Of a DNA stretch of 64,000 bases, positions 32,681-45,408 are shown piece after piece. A program made the translations under genes and the position numbers. Origin of the DNA: Gracilaria gracilis (Eukaryota > Rhodophyta > Florideophyceae > Gracilariales > Gracilariaceae); NCBI GenBank assembly GCA_030374805.1, contig JARGSG010000081.1:186001-250000 (forward strand), given 5' to 3'. The notes under the pieces were generated by a model that ran no database searches, was not told where the DNA came from, and saw only the letters and a list, made by a program, of their open reading frames with translations. The first letter of the stretch is position 1; every line of letters starts with the position of its first letter.

Positions 32681-33526
32681 CTAAACTGCCACAAAGACAC
32701 CCCCGGATTGTTTGGAAATGAAATGTTTGAAGACATGGAACGATCGCTTGACTTCGTACACATCGGTCACTGTATGAACGTGATACTCGCCTTGTGAGTT
32801 TTTTGGACGTACTACACCCCCTCCATCTACAGCTGTAGGAAAGAGCACTTGACCAGAACGACTACCAGCTCCCTCTTGAGCACTCGACGTTTTGGAGGTC
32901 TGATTTGAATTTCCCTTTTTCTTCGCATGATTCCTGCCTCTGGTGCTCCTGTTGTATCTCTCGCGATGTCTTTCTCGATATCGCCTGGATTTCATGGCGT
33001 TTCTTTCCTTCTGAGTGGCAACCAAATTAGTGTCTGTGCAAAACGATTTGAGTTTCCCACCTGGCAGAATCAGTCGATTTCCTTCACAAGTTACTGCTTC
33101 CATAAAAGGATTGGAACTTGAATGGAATTCGTAATGTATATTGTCATTGAAAGACCGTTTCACAGGACGTTCGAAACTCTCTGTTTACTTGAATACTCTG
33201 ACATCATTAGGAAGCAAACCTTGTATTACTTTCAAGTCTGGTGGCGCATGATTAGGCGGCACACGCGTTCTGCCTTCCATCTCAATCTTTTGTTTGCAAG
33301 TGCTGCATAACACTCCGGATTTAGATCCTTCACGTGGAGTGCCGGGAGAATATCGATTTCTCACTAAGTCTTGTGGCACACTTCCGCAAATGTAGTGTAT
33401 TGGGAGCTTGCAAACGATACAAAAGTGACTTGGATGAGTACCAATAATTCCATCAGCTGTACGACACTTTCCTGCTTCGTGCTCAATACAGTAATGTACA
33501 AGCGGTGGTTTTCTAGGAGAGGCCAT
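32681..33526 (-). pseudogene. Cys/His-rich (zinc-binding) plus basic-region protein, one in-frame stop
   Basis: A minus-strand frame of 282 codons from the ATG at 33526 to the stop at 32681. Residues about 10-90 have HYCIEHEAGKC, HFCIVCKLPIHYICG and VLCSTCKQK, a Cys/His spacing able to bind two zincs, similar to short transposon-borne or PHD-like fingers. An in-frame TAA (33185-33187) follows, and the same frame continues to a basic stretch (QKERNAMKSRRYRERHRER) like a bZIP or DNA-binding basic region. It may encode a DNA-binding accessory protein of the neighbouring CACTA element, by position only. Confidence 0.4.
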
Positions 33527-33590
33527 ATCCTTTCAGATATACGAAATATTCTGCTAATTTTTAATATCAGAACAATAATGAGAGTCCGCA

Positions 33591-33974
33591 ATGCGGAGGA
33601 AGAACGCTCTCAATATTCTGGATCCACGGAGTTGTGTGCAGAATGAAAGAACGGCACCGAAGATTCTCTTTTCTCGTCACCGGCACTGTCCAATGAGAAG
33701 GTCTGAATCTCGCCACCCAGATTATAATTTTGTACATTCTGGAGAGGATTTTGAATCCTTATTGCACGTCGTACTCAAGCAAGGCAATATACAGCACATC
33801 TTGTACGTCATTATTGTGGCGGAACGACGAAAACTGGAACGTGGACGAGAAATATCTCCACTGGCCCAAGAAGTTGATACTACAGGAATCTGGAACTGCA
33901 AACCACACATATCGTGCTTCGATGCAGACATGACGGTTTACTCTTGTCGCCAATTATTCCGTTTCTCAAGATGA
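33591..33974 (+). CDS. unknown ORF, weak
   Basis: A plus frame of 127 codons (SGEDFESLLHVVLKQGN, ERRKLERGREISP). Composition is plausible but no family, and the frame may be a fragment. The segment 33,975-34,522 around it shows no clear gene, apart from a minus-strand Arg/Gly-rich reading near 34,400-34,520 that may belong to the gene described next. Confidence 0.25.
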   Translation: MRRKNALNILDPRSCVQNERTAPKILFSRHRHCPMRRSESRHPDYNFVHSGEDFESLLHVVLKQGNIQHILYVIIVAERRKLERGREISPLAQEVDTTGIWNCKPHISCFDADMTVYSCRQLFRFSR

Positions 33975-34522
33975 TGACGATAGGAGCACATTCGCTGCCC
34001 GAGGATGATACATTCTTGGTTGGCTAGTCCCCTATACAAGATCTGATCATCCTCCGTATCGATACAAACCGCATCGTCTCTGCATATCTTTCTTTCCCAC
34101 TTTCAAAGTTTACTAGAATCATGTTACGAATATATGGAATTGTGTCGAAAGAAGATCGCTCCCTTCTCTTGACTTATTCGTATAAGATTCTCTCTGAGAT
34201 ACAGGTACGAACTTGTATCGCAATTTTGCATATGACAAACGCTAAGACCGCTACGAAGCCAGCGTGCCAATGTTGTTCTCGGGGTATTAGTGGAAGTTAC
34301 TTTGAAAGAGAATCCCGTACGCGTACGACGTGAGCGCTTAGAACGTCACCACGACATCTATTCCATTCCAATGGCTCTAGATCACTCACGTAAGTTTTCC
34401 ATGCCTTTACCTTTTAACGGAGACCTAGTCCACGACCTCTGACTACAACCGATTTCATCCCACGACGGCGAGGCCTGCGTCGAAAGCTGCGCCCACGACC
34501 TCGAAGTCCAAAAGAAGCTCCC

Positions 34523-35547
34523 CTACCTCGGGTAGTAGTACCGATGGAACCATTCGTACCATGACCACTTCAAACACGTCTTGGGATGCAGGGAGCTGTT
34601 ATAGTTCTGCTTTGGAGGTCTGACTCGAGGTTTATAGGTGGGCCATCTGAACATGTGTGTTATTGGTTGCTCTCCGAGATTATCCCAGGGAGACGCAATT
34701 TTGACGATGAGGCGGTCGAATACGAAGCTTGAGAGAAATACTTCTCCGTTTTGGTTCATGAACTGCTGGTTGTCCGATGGAAATTACGAGATTTATACGA
34801 GGTGAAGGAAGAGATTGTGCATGAACTGACGAGTTAACTGAAGGACGGTGGTCTTGATGAATCACGGATTCGATTGGCTGGGTGAGCGATTCATTGTGAA
34901 CTGCAGGAAGTATTTCGCCTTCTTCTAGAAAGCCTTGATTGGATACCTGTTTGGTAATTGAATATCGGGTGAGAGGTTGTTATCTCTGTTCGGCGTCGGC
35001 CGTGACTCTCTGCGTCCCGACTGTTTGGATGCATTCATGATGCGATGTTTGGACTTCATCTTTTGGTCGTCAAGCCATCTTATGCACCAGTAGTTACTGC
35101 TTTGTCTCTGTACCACGAAATCCCTGGATGCTGCAGCGGTCTGAATAACAGCTTCACATTCGGCTACGTGTGTCGTCCTGGAAGCCGTAGCCCACGACAG
35201 CTTTCCTTATTCCACACCAATCTTCTGTATCATGATTAGTTCCAAGGCATCTTTGGCGTCTGTGTTCAACGTTCTATCCGAAACACCGTTTGGAAACTGA
35301 ATATACTTCTCGCTTCCATCAGGAGCATTGAGTTTTGATAATCCACAGCTGCCCGCATGAGAGCAGAAACATTGGGCTCTCGAATATAATCAGTACCTCT
35401 TACAGGACTCGTAATCGGTGGAAGACGAGAACACGGTTCTATACGGTCAAGGCGCCTATTGATGTTTGCAATATCTTGCTTCCATATCTGGATGATATCC
35501 GCCTTCGTTTCTGCAAGAAAACGTTCCAACTGGGTAGGCGGAGCCAT
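34523..35547 (-). pseudogene. unknown coiled-coil protein, heavily interrupted; possible transposon accessory ORF
   Basis: The ATG at 35547 starts MAPPTQLERFLAETKADII, a helical N-terminus with an INRRLDRIEP segment. Near 35,285 the frame shifts by one base to LNTDAKDALELIMIQKIG, then crosses an in-frame TAA, continues through NYWCIRWLDDQKMKSKHRI and a Ser/Arg/Asn-rich stretch, then TAG, TGA and further stops, with coherent text again at 34,759-34,523 (FDRLIVKIASPWDN). Beyond it, an RGRGRSFRRRPRRRG reading suggests an RGG-like tail. The gene is divergent from the tnp2 transposase and could be its second gene, as CACTA elements often carry one. No family recognised. Confidence 0.35.
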
Positions 35548-36094
35548 GATTCCGGATTTCGGTCGTATGTACCAGAAAGTCCTTCGAGAATGAGAAACGC
35601 AAGTGGGTGACCAAGGGCTTCAAGATCACTGCATGAGTTCGGTACTTTTCAGACTTCACAAACTTGTACCATGTGAAGAGAAGCGGCTTCCCGTTTTTCC
35701 AGGAATATGACGCCACATTCGTTTCGCTCACCTTTCGCTTCGGCTGATTTCAAAACAAGTAGGAAGGTTTCCTGCACACTGTATATCTTCGACTATTCCC
35801 CGCTTATACTTCTAATGCGACTCATATACAAAGTACGCCCTTTGCTGACATCTACAGCCACACGATTACGCTTCTCTCCAGGATGACTTCTAAGTACGTA
35901 TGTTTGCCGGAGTATGGCTGCATTTGCTCCCCGCCAGGGAAGGCTGTCAGTCGTTCTACCATGGTAAATCACCGAAGAGTGGCGAATAATTATCGCAGAC
36001 AGCAAGGGATGGGCGGTGTAGAACTACCTTGGGGTCCAAGGGTAGAGAACAGTTGACAGTTGGGGCCCAATATGAATCTCTTGTTCAGTGTTCC

Positions 36095-39000
36095 ATGGCT
36101 ACCAACACCGCGTACGAGGCTCCACAGAGACACTCATGCGTTCCAGGAGTTGATACGAATCTTAATACTTCAAATAATGCAGATCAGAACCTTTCACAAG
36201 AATTAGTACCAGGTGTATGCACTCCGAACTCTAGCAACCGGGTTAGAGGGAACCTTGATGTTGATAATCGTCTTAGTAGTGCTAAACCTGGAGATTGTGT
36301 CGGAAATGTGGATGTGGATCACAACGGGAAAGAAGGTTGTTATGAAGAAGAGATTGAGTCTGAAGTATGCGCTACAGTAATGGAGAAAGATATCTCTGAG
36401 AAACAGGACGACAAACATGACGTTGAAGGCGAGGATTTCGAAGCATCTGAACCTGACTCTCTAAGGAAGGTGAATGTAACCACCACACTCGCGCAGAAAT
36501 ATAGAAGAGAACACGAAGGAGTGATTCACGACGGAAGCGATCATCCAGAACTAATGACCGATGACACTCAATCCAGGGTAGTGCCATACACATCTGGAAA
36601 TTCCGCCCCCAAATCAGGTTCAGGATATGGTGGGGAGGATAACACCTCCTGCATCAGCTTTCACGATGACCATAGATTTGTAGAGAGCGATGCGGCGTAT
36701 CTTCTTTGTGCAGGATCTGAATCTGAAAGAGGTCTAACTATAGCAGAGAACGAGTGAGATGCTAGTGTGACACCGTTCTCTCCATGGGCATCTGAAAACA
36801 GAAGATGCATAGATCTCTTCTTTAAGCACGCTTTGGCTCAGGGCGTAATGGACAACATTTTGGAGCTTTTCAATGCACCATATAAGTGTTGGAAGACCAT
36901 TCTCTCCCGCTTGGCATTAGAATCTGGCATGCAAGATCTAACGATAACGTTCCCCATATGCCCTGGACATATGTGCTTCCACGATTTTTCCATTCTCCAA
37001 TGTTCGGTATGCAGCAAGGTACGTCCTTCTGAACACAATGAAACTGCATTAAGGTATTCATGGATGAGTTTGAAACCAAGACTTGCCGCCATGCTCGCTA
37101 ATGAGAACCGCTGCAAGAGTCTTTATGCCTACATTAATTCCCGGGAAGCCGCTGACGATGGGACTGTGCGCGACTTTTTTGATACTGAAGCGTTCAAGAG
37201 GATCGTAAGCGCTCATGGTGGGAAAGACAAAAACAAGAATGACATCTATGTGGCTGTTTCAGCTGACGGATTTCAGGCTTTCAGAAATCGGACCTACGAC
37301 GTCTGGCCAATCGCAGTAATCATATATAACCTCTCCCCTTGGGAGCGGTTTTCAGTGAAGAATGTTATTCCGTTCTCATTTGTGCCGGGACCATCCGAGC
37401 CAGTTGATCTTCAGTCTTTCATTGCTCCCCTAGTTCATGAGGTGCAATCCATTAACGACAGTGGGAAGGGTACTAAATTTCTGTTTTACGATGGAGTGGC
37501 ACGTGACGTTAGAGTCCATTTGATATGGTTCACAGGTGACCTTCCAGCTGTGAAGAAAATTGCTGGTTTGAAGGGTCATAATGGGAGAAGACCATGTCGC
37601 TTTTGCCTCGTCGAGGGTATCTGGTCCCCGAGACACAACCATTAATACCATCCTAGCCGTGTTGCGACCCCGGAAAGAGTAAGACCACTATTTGACTTAC
37701 GACAGCTTCCACTACGTACTGTCGATGCCACAATGAGCAGTATGTGGGCCATTTCATTGCATCACGGTCAAAGTACGTCCGAAATTCAGGTAGCAACCGG
37801 CATCACAGGTGGATCCGTGCTATTCTCACTTCGGAATCTACGGCCCTATAAGTCATTTCCCATCGACATAATGCATCTGTTCTACAACATTGGTAAGGAT
37901 ATGGTTAGGTTGTGGATGAACGATACGCAAGAACCTTATGCCTTATCTAAACTGTCGTTGAGGCCTATTGATAAGGAGCTTTGCAACTTCGGGAAAGGGA
38001 TACCTAGTGAGTTGGCTAGTCGACGGAGACCGCTAAGCAAGTTTGCAGAGTGGAAATCATCTGAGGTGAAAGCTTTCATTCTTTCATACAGTTTAGTGGT
38101 ACTTGATGGACATCTGATGCCAGAGTATCTCTCAGGATGGGGTCTCTTCGTGGAAATAGTGGATATATGCTGGCGTGCATTGTTGAATGTGGGCGATATT
38201 GAAACTTTAGGGAAGATATGCGTTGCGTTCTACGAACACTTCGAGGACATGTACTACAGAGAAGATCCGGAACGCATAATCTTTGCAAGTATACGATCCA
38301 CTTGATTCTTCACTTGCAACAGGGAGTGCTTGAAAGTGGACCACCAGTTGGATACTCTCAATATTGGATGGAGCGGTATATTGGGTGGATCCAGGGAAGG
38401 GCGGGTGCTCGTAAACTTGCCGCAACCTCGTTGGTAAACGATGCAAAGCACATCGAAGCATATAATGCCTACTTTAAAATTCCATTCGTCATGGGAAATG
38501 CGGATACGTTTCAGAATCTGTCAAGCAAGGGTGGATACGAAGTGAGAGGAAACGGAAGGCAGTACGGATTGGGATCCAATACGGATATGGATGATGTGCT
38601 ATCTACCTGCATGAAGAGCTACTTGGTAAGAACGTATCCCGGCCTTAGCTCCTCAGAAGCACTCGAAATAATGAATTTGATCGATAATATCACTTTTAGG
38701 CCTCGTTTAAGCTTTCTGAGTGACGATATCGTACAGCATACCCGAACAAGACTGTTGCCTAGAACGTTAGATGAAATCACATCCCGCATTCGCGATAACT
38801 GCCATGTGGCATGCGAAATGGACGAAGAGGATGAATACATCAGTGTGTACTATGGTAGGCTGCTCATGTTGGTAGAGTTTGCCATCGAATCCGACTACTC
38901 TTGAAGATGGGATTATTGGGAAAATGATCATCAAGTGGCGCTGTTTGACTGGGCGACAGGGCTCGAAGTAGGGACGGAAAGTCAGGTGTTCAAGAATTGT

Positions 39001-39111
39001 ATGTCACAAGATGCTTTCGGAACGAAGTCCATGGAGGATGTTTCCATTGTCAAGAGGCTTATTAGCATCGTCGACCATTTCGTTCCTTCCGATAAGCCTG
39101 GAATTGGCTAA
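36095..39111 (+). pseudogene. CACTA (En/Spm) tnp2-type transposase, interrupted
   Basis: The ATG at 36095 opens an acidic, Ser/Asn-rich N-terminal region (about 220 codons). After TGA 36755 the same frame enters the tnp2 core: CPGHMCFHDF and CSVCSKV (zinc-like Cys), YVAVSADGFQAF (first Asp), TYDVWPIAVIIYNLSPWERF, FVPGPSEPVDLQSFIAPLV, WFTGDLPAVKKIAGLKGHNGRRPCRFC, a TAA at 37643, then FPIDIMHLFYNIGKD. Near 38,285 one base shift leads to HLILHLQQGVLESGPPVGYSQYWMERYIGW. A TGA at 38902 precedes a further in-frame 68 codons to TAA 39109. The order matches Transposase_21 proteins that cut CACTA-ended elements. Weak in-frame coding continues to about 39,280. Terminal CACTA repeats were not found by eye. 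Confidence 0.8.
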
Positions 39112-39894
39112 TCAACTACGTCTACATCTTCGATCGCTCGCCCAACACGCGGACGGAAACGGTGCTACTTCATTGATGATAATCTTCGTTCTGATAAGCT
39201 CTTGCTTCGAAGTGAAGCCTCAGAGGACTCTAAGAACCGCGTTTTATCGGGACTTAGATCGGCAAGACTCTCGCATTGAATATGAAGGAAAGCAAGCAGT
39301 GAAGTGGAAACGGAAGAAAGGAGGATAAAAATGCTGATTGTATGATAATCGAGAACGCTTGTTGGGTTCAGATGGAGTGCCGGTGGAGGTGGAAGCTTTA
39401 TAACATACTCGCAATGGCAACCGGTGTGCAATACATGAGCGAATGGAGGGCGAGGATGAAGGACTAGATTTAGTAGCGTTTGCGGAAAATTAATGTATTA
39501 GTGAGCGCAAACGGAGATTCTCGATAAAGCGTTATTGTCATTAACGTGCGTGATGTTCTCGTCTACCTGAACATGACCACCGGTAATAACCGACAGTCAT
39601 GTGAGGTTAGGATGAGGCTTAGATGATGCAAGTTTGACTTGCAATCGGATGCAAAATGGAGACGGATGGTGCGTCCATATATGTACCAGAATTCCTTCGT
39701 TTTATGGCCGTGAGAGGTGTCAAAAAGGAAGCCGCATGGGTATCATCAACGTTGCAAACGGAGTGCAATAATATCCAAGTATACTCAATATGCACTCTGT
39801 TTCTGTAAAATAAAGTCAAATTAATTGCCCATTCCAGACCCATCTGTATACCATCAATTGCACTCACATTGCGCACATATTTTTGGGAATTTTC
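39112..39894. other. 3' flank of the CACTA gene, no supported gene
   Basis: Residual in-frame text near 39,130-39,280 (GRKRCYFIDDNLRS) may be the transposase tail. No other gene or LTR-like boundary motif is evident before Ty3 homology starts near 39,895. Confidence 0.35.
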
Positions 39895-42800
39895 TTGTAC
39901 GGAAGTTGCTATCATATCGATACTCTTGGTCGGGAGATTTCTCATTGGATCGCACACCCGGTGGGACGGGTAGAGCGAAAGATTGCATCAAGCCTATGCA
40001 ACTTTGACTACACAACCAGAATTTTTCTGGAGAGGATCCAATATTGGTGCTGGAGTTCCTTGCCCGCTTTGTAGTGGAAGACGATATACTCGAGATGAGC
40101 GAAGGAAAGACGTACATCGCGTTATCATAATTTTACGGGGTGCGGCCGAAGACCAATTCAAATCTGTAAGAAGTTCCTCAAGGGTCGCCGAAGGAGAAGT
40201 GACATGCTGGCCGGAAGCTGTTCAATACCTGTTAAGGTCGTATGCGACGAATTAAGCTATTGAGTCTGCAATCTTTGCTCTGCGAGATACCCGCCAGTGT
40301 GCTGGAGAAGTTCAAACCGATTTTTAGGTACGTCTCAACAAAGCGTTCCACCGCAGTGGTAATGTCTACCCCGCCGGGGAACGTTGTACGATGTTCATTG
40401 ATGGGCTCGACCATGCCATCAAGACACTCGTCGCCTGTCATAGGGAGGATAAGCTGAAGATCACTTATCTGGAGCTGGTCCAAACCGCACGAGCGGAAGG
40501 TGATTCAATGTGTGCACGTGTCCCTCAATCGAAGTCGAAGTCCGCTAAGACGTTGGTGATAGAAGCACCAGCACCGCCTCTCTCGCTGCTCGCGGAAAAC
40601 CACCCCAAGGAGGGGTAGGACACCATTTATTAGGCACACGGCGACGTCGGTTCAGTTCCTACATCGGAACTACCGTCCACGACAGATACTTCTTTCGCGA
40701 CCACACAAGAGGAGCACTTCTTCTATGCGGACGGTACTCGTGTTCGCGCGGCGCAGATTCCGTATTCGAACAGAGTTTCCCGTTGTCAACGGCCTGGATC
40801 GAAGGATACCTGCCCTGCGGTACGTTTTGGCGAAGCTCGGGATGGAACTCCATGAGGGGCAGCGACGAGGCTGATATGCCACATCTGATAAAGGCATGGC
40901 CACGTTTCGCCGCAATGTCTCCTCTCAGAGAGAGAATTGGCTAAGATCGTAGTGAACTACGAGGTCCTCCTTCCAGAGAAGAAGCGCTCGGTACCGACAG
41001 CCTCGTATCTGCGTGCCAAGATGTACTTCTCGCACGTGGTTCCGCAATCGCGGTCAGTGCCAATGGCATCGGTCGTCCCTGCTCAGAAGGTAGTCGAGCC
41101 AAACAAGACGTGAGTGGTAGAAGCCCCGCGCGAGTCCCTCGCCCTCGTAATGAAGGAGAACCCTGGAACACCACCAGAGGCGGGAAATTCCCCGGGAAAC
41201 TGAAGATGAGAGTCTCCCCTTCGAGAGAGGCGTCCTCAGAGTTGAGGCTGTTCACGCCCGAGGCGTCGTCGTCTCGCTCTCCAGTGAAAATCTTCCCAAG
41301 GAACGACACCGCAGACGTGGACTCTGAACAACTAGGTGTTCAGCGTCGACCGTGGATACGGGTGAAAAATAACCGGATTCCGGATCGAGTCTTGGTCATG
41401 TCCAAGCGTAACTACAAGGTATACGCTGACCTTGGCCTAAACCCCCAATGTATGGTGAGAATTCTAACTGTGCTGGACACTGTGGTGACCCGAACTTTCT
41501 CGTGTAATCTCTATTGCCCCCGCAATTGCGGTCTCGTATCCGTCTTGACACAGTTCCGGAGGTTGCTGATGCGAACAACAACCCGTTGAAAACGGTGGGA
41601 GTCATACAGTTGTTCGTACAACTGGGCACCTCCATGGTGAAGCTGGACTTTGTCGTCTGCCATTCATTGGCTGCCCCAGTTATACAGGGACACGATTACT
41701 GCGACAGGTTTGTCGACGCCATCCGGCCCCTTCTCAGACATGTGGAATTGGACAATTCATCATCTATCTCGATTTTCCGCCGCCCTCTGAGATCCCCTTC
41801 GAAGAAGCAGGTCCCACCGCCTGCTGCACAGGAACCGCCAGCCACATCCTGGGAATGCACGAAGCTTCGCGTTGCGAAGTCGGTTTCTATAGCGCCGGAA
41901 TCCCAGGTCATGGTACAAGTAAGTTCCCGTCAACATTGTCTTTGGGTTATTCAAACCTTATCTTCGTTGTACGAGCGATGCGAACTTGCCGTTGGGAACA
42001 GAGTTATGCAGATTTGACCGGATACTTCTCTCCTTGTATTAGTTGCCAACCTTGGCACCAAAGCCCACTATCTGATAACGAACCAAGTAATTTGATCAGC
42101 ATCCGCTTGCAATGCTCTCGACGAAGATGACGGCTGCCAATGTCTTCGGTTTGGCTTCCTCTAAAGAGGACACTAACCGCGAGGCGGTCGACGCTCTGTC
42201 TAGGGAGGGGGAGAAGACTACCGCTGAAACGGAGTTGAAACTGATGGAATCGGATACGAAACTTATTCCTGATCCAGGCGAGCAGGGACCGACAAGCTAC
42301 GACCGACGTGACCCGGTGAATGCTCTCGAAGAGCTGGATCTCGGCCATGTACCTGTATCGCACCTGGAACGCCTCCGTGATATGTTACGGGAATTTACCA
42401 CAATGTGGGAAAGCTCTCTTGGAGAGATTAATGCGACGGAACACAATATCGACTTGTGGTCCAGCTCGCGTCAGTTAGCACAACTCTACAGGGCAGGACT
42501 GAAAGCTCGGGAAGAGGAGCAGTTCCAAGTGGACAAGATGCTCCATGCCGGGTCGATTGAACCTGTTTAATCACCCTGGGCATCTCCAGTTGTACCGGCC
42601 ATTGCATCTGACGGCAGGTGGAGGTTTTGCGTGAACTAAGGTCACCTGAACTTTGTAACGGTACGGGACGCCTACCCCATACCGCGTATGGGTAATTGCA
42701 TCGATTCGCTCCGTGACGCTACCGTGTTCACGGCTTTGGACGCCAATTGGGGCGACTGGCAAGTCTCTGTAAGTGAAGATGACCGCGACAAGACAGCGCT

Positions 42801-45165
42801 TGTCTGCCACTCTAGATCTTACCGCTTCAAGCGGATGGCCTTTGGTTTAACCAACGCCCCCGCTACTTTTCAGCGAGCGGTAGATATTCTACTTAACAGC
42901 TTTAAGTAGCGGACGTGTCTGATCTATCTGGATGACATCATTGTCTTCTCAGATAACCTAGACGACTATCTCACCCATGTCAGGGAAGTTATGAACGTTT
43001 TACGGGATGAAGGGATAACCCTCAAGCTGAGGAAATGTGAGTTCTTCACAGATACCATCAAGTATCAAGGACACATAATCCGTACTGGGCGGTTGATGAT
43101 CGAGGATGCGCGCGTGAAGTCCCTAGCTCAGGCGAGGGAACCCCACACGCAAACCGAACTTTGCTCCTTCTTAGGGCTTATCAACGTCTATCGACGGTTT
43201 ATCCTGAACTTTTCGGACATCCCTGCTCCCTTGTATGCGCTCTTGGGCAAGTGACAACCGCCAAAACTGTATCGCTGTACATCCGTGCAAACAGATGCTT
43301 TCAACTCCTTACAAAGGCTGTCAAGACAGCACCAATCCTGTCACTACCAAAATTGGGATTACCGTACTCCGTGGAAACGGACTCGAGTGACTACCAAGTT
43401 GGTTGCGCTCTGTTCCAAATCACTCCAGAAGGGGAATGGAAACCCATCTGGTACTGGTCACGTTCACTCAATGTCCACGAACGGAACTAATACGTTTCGG
43501 AGAAAGAGTGCCTCGCAGTCGGCTGGGTACTGTCGGCCCTCCGTCTGTATCTCATGGGTGTTCAATTTACCATTTAAACGGATCACTTCGGACTGAGGTG
43601 GTTGATGAATATCTCTGATCCATCTGGCCGCCTGATGCGGTGGAAACGCCTCTAGCAGAATATGACTTTAAAGTTATATACAAGAAAGGAGCTCAGAACA
43701 CTCAGACAGACGCGCTGTGGCGATTGCTCACGAGTGGGGAAGTCCTCGCCTCCGAGGATGACAAGATCTCTTGCTTCATCGTGGATGGGATGGACCCGGG
43801 TGACCCGGTAATGGACTTCGAGGGCGATTGGCCAGAAGACTGGCAAATGCATGCTGACATCGACGAACTACTCGGTTCAAGCGAGACACCTACTGAGACA
43901 CCCCTACCGGGGACATTTGTACCTATTGCCCGAGAGTAACTGATCTGAGAACAGTTCGGGGACTTCTTTTGCGTAAGGATACGTGCCCTTCTTAACGGTG
44001 GTGAGACTCCCCCCTTCGGGTTGAACGTAAAAGGCTACCTCGTAGAGCTGGTCGAAGCCAATCCACAAGTCGTGGTACCGCGCTTCCTGCCGACGCGGGT
44101 TCTTCAAGTCTCGCATTTCGCCAAACTTGGTGGCCACTCAGGTTGAAGGAAACTTTACTTAACCCTGCGAAGGGACTTCTACTGGGTTGCCATGGCGTTA
44201 GATTGCTACGCTACTATACGCTTCTGTACAGAGTGTAAAAAGAACCGAGTGAAACTTCGGAAGAACAGTAAGCAGCTGATGTTATTCCCTGCTAGGGCAC
44301 CGCTCGCGTTTGTCGCGATCGACATCCTCGGACCACTCGTCACTACTAAGAGGGGGATAAAGTTCATACTTCTGATCACCGATCGCTTTTCAAAGCTTGT
44401 TGGGACTGTGTCTCTCAGGGGAGTAGCCGCTTTCACGGTAGCGAATGCGTTCGTGACGCATTGTGCTTTCGTCTATGTACCTCCAGTTGAGTTGTTGTCC
44501 CATAACGGTAAGCAATTCGCGTCACGTTTCTTCCAGGATGTCATTCGCATCCTGGACGGGAAGAACTTGTTCATAACGATCTATCATTCTCAATGTAATT
44601 GGAAGGTCGAACGGTTCAACCGGTCTATCCTAGCTGCGCTACGTTCCTACGTAGCTGATCACCCTAAAACTTGGGACTTGTACACTGATGCGCTCACGTT
44701 TGCCTACAATACACAAGTTCACCGGACTACCGGAGTATCACCATTCGAATTGGTACTGTCGCGAACGCCCCCGCCAGTCGCGTTGGAAGCCGAAGCTACA
44801 CTGGACAACTTTCCATCTGTGGGTAACTACCGCTAGAACTGGAAACAGTGGCTCTCAAAGCTGGTACCCGCTGTGCGGAAGTCGATGGCACGTACACAAG
44901 CAACGTACAAACGAGATTTCGAAGACCAACTACATCGGGCAAAGCCTCCCCAATTCGCGGCCGCTAACTACGTGTTTGTAAGAAGGAGTACTGCAACCCT
45001 GAATAGGGAAAAGCGCCACGAGCTCTCACCAGTGGCAAGTGGACCCTTCAAGGTGAATGTTGTTAAGAACGACACTGTCGTGGTGAAAATGGGCGACACG
45101 CACGAATACCTTTCGCACGATCGCGGTTTTCTGGCCCCATCACCCTCACCTGAGTTAATCTTGCA
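39895..45165 (+). mobile_element. Ty3/gypsy element copy 1, internal fragment without LTRs
   Basis: Colinear with the complete element at 51.5-63.1 kb: gag (KLLSYRY, then the LNKAFHR region), zinc knuckle, protease, RT, RNase H and integrase to about 45,165. It begins inside gag and ends just after the integrase C-terminal part. No LTR, PBS or PPT is present. It is more decayed than copy 2. The protease triad reads DTVV in place of DSGA. RT retains LIYLDD but has TAA at 42568 and 42637, TAG at 42907 and TGA at 43252. The integrase second Asp is His (LLSHNGKQF), though VERFNR keeps its Glu. Gag has a one-base deletion near 40,120. TGA at 44144 occurs at the same codon as in copy 2. Dead copy. 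Confidence 0.9.
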
Positions 45166-45408
45166 GAATGCAGCTTCCCGACAACAGAGTCAGCAACCAC
45201 AGTTACTTCGGTGGCACAACATTCTGTTGTATTGCCACGCCGGTTTCGGGTTATTGGAAGACTGCAAAACAGAGAAGCAGGGAGAGTACGAACGTTTGGC
45301 CACATTCATATACAATGCTGAAATATTCAGGGTGTCCCAAAGAGCAATCGAGCGGCTGATGAGAGCATCCACCCCCAATTCTTATTTTTCTTATAGAACG
45401 TTGATCTC

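Noticed and set aside
5599-39111. Nuclear genetic code with reassigned stop codons
   Set aside because: The same stop falls at different family residues (TAG at a Trp site in the oxygenase and at a Trp site in Ty3 copy 1, but at Gln-like sites in Harbinger; TGA at Cys, Gly and Arg sites), genes end with all three stops, and frameshifts coexist. Decay explains it better.
39600-45400. LTRs flanking Ty3 copy 1
   Set aside because: No direct repeat or TGTAGTGC/GCACTACA end was found near 39.9 or 45.2 kb; homology to copy 2 starts within gag and stops after integrase.
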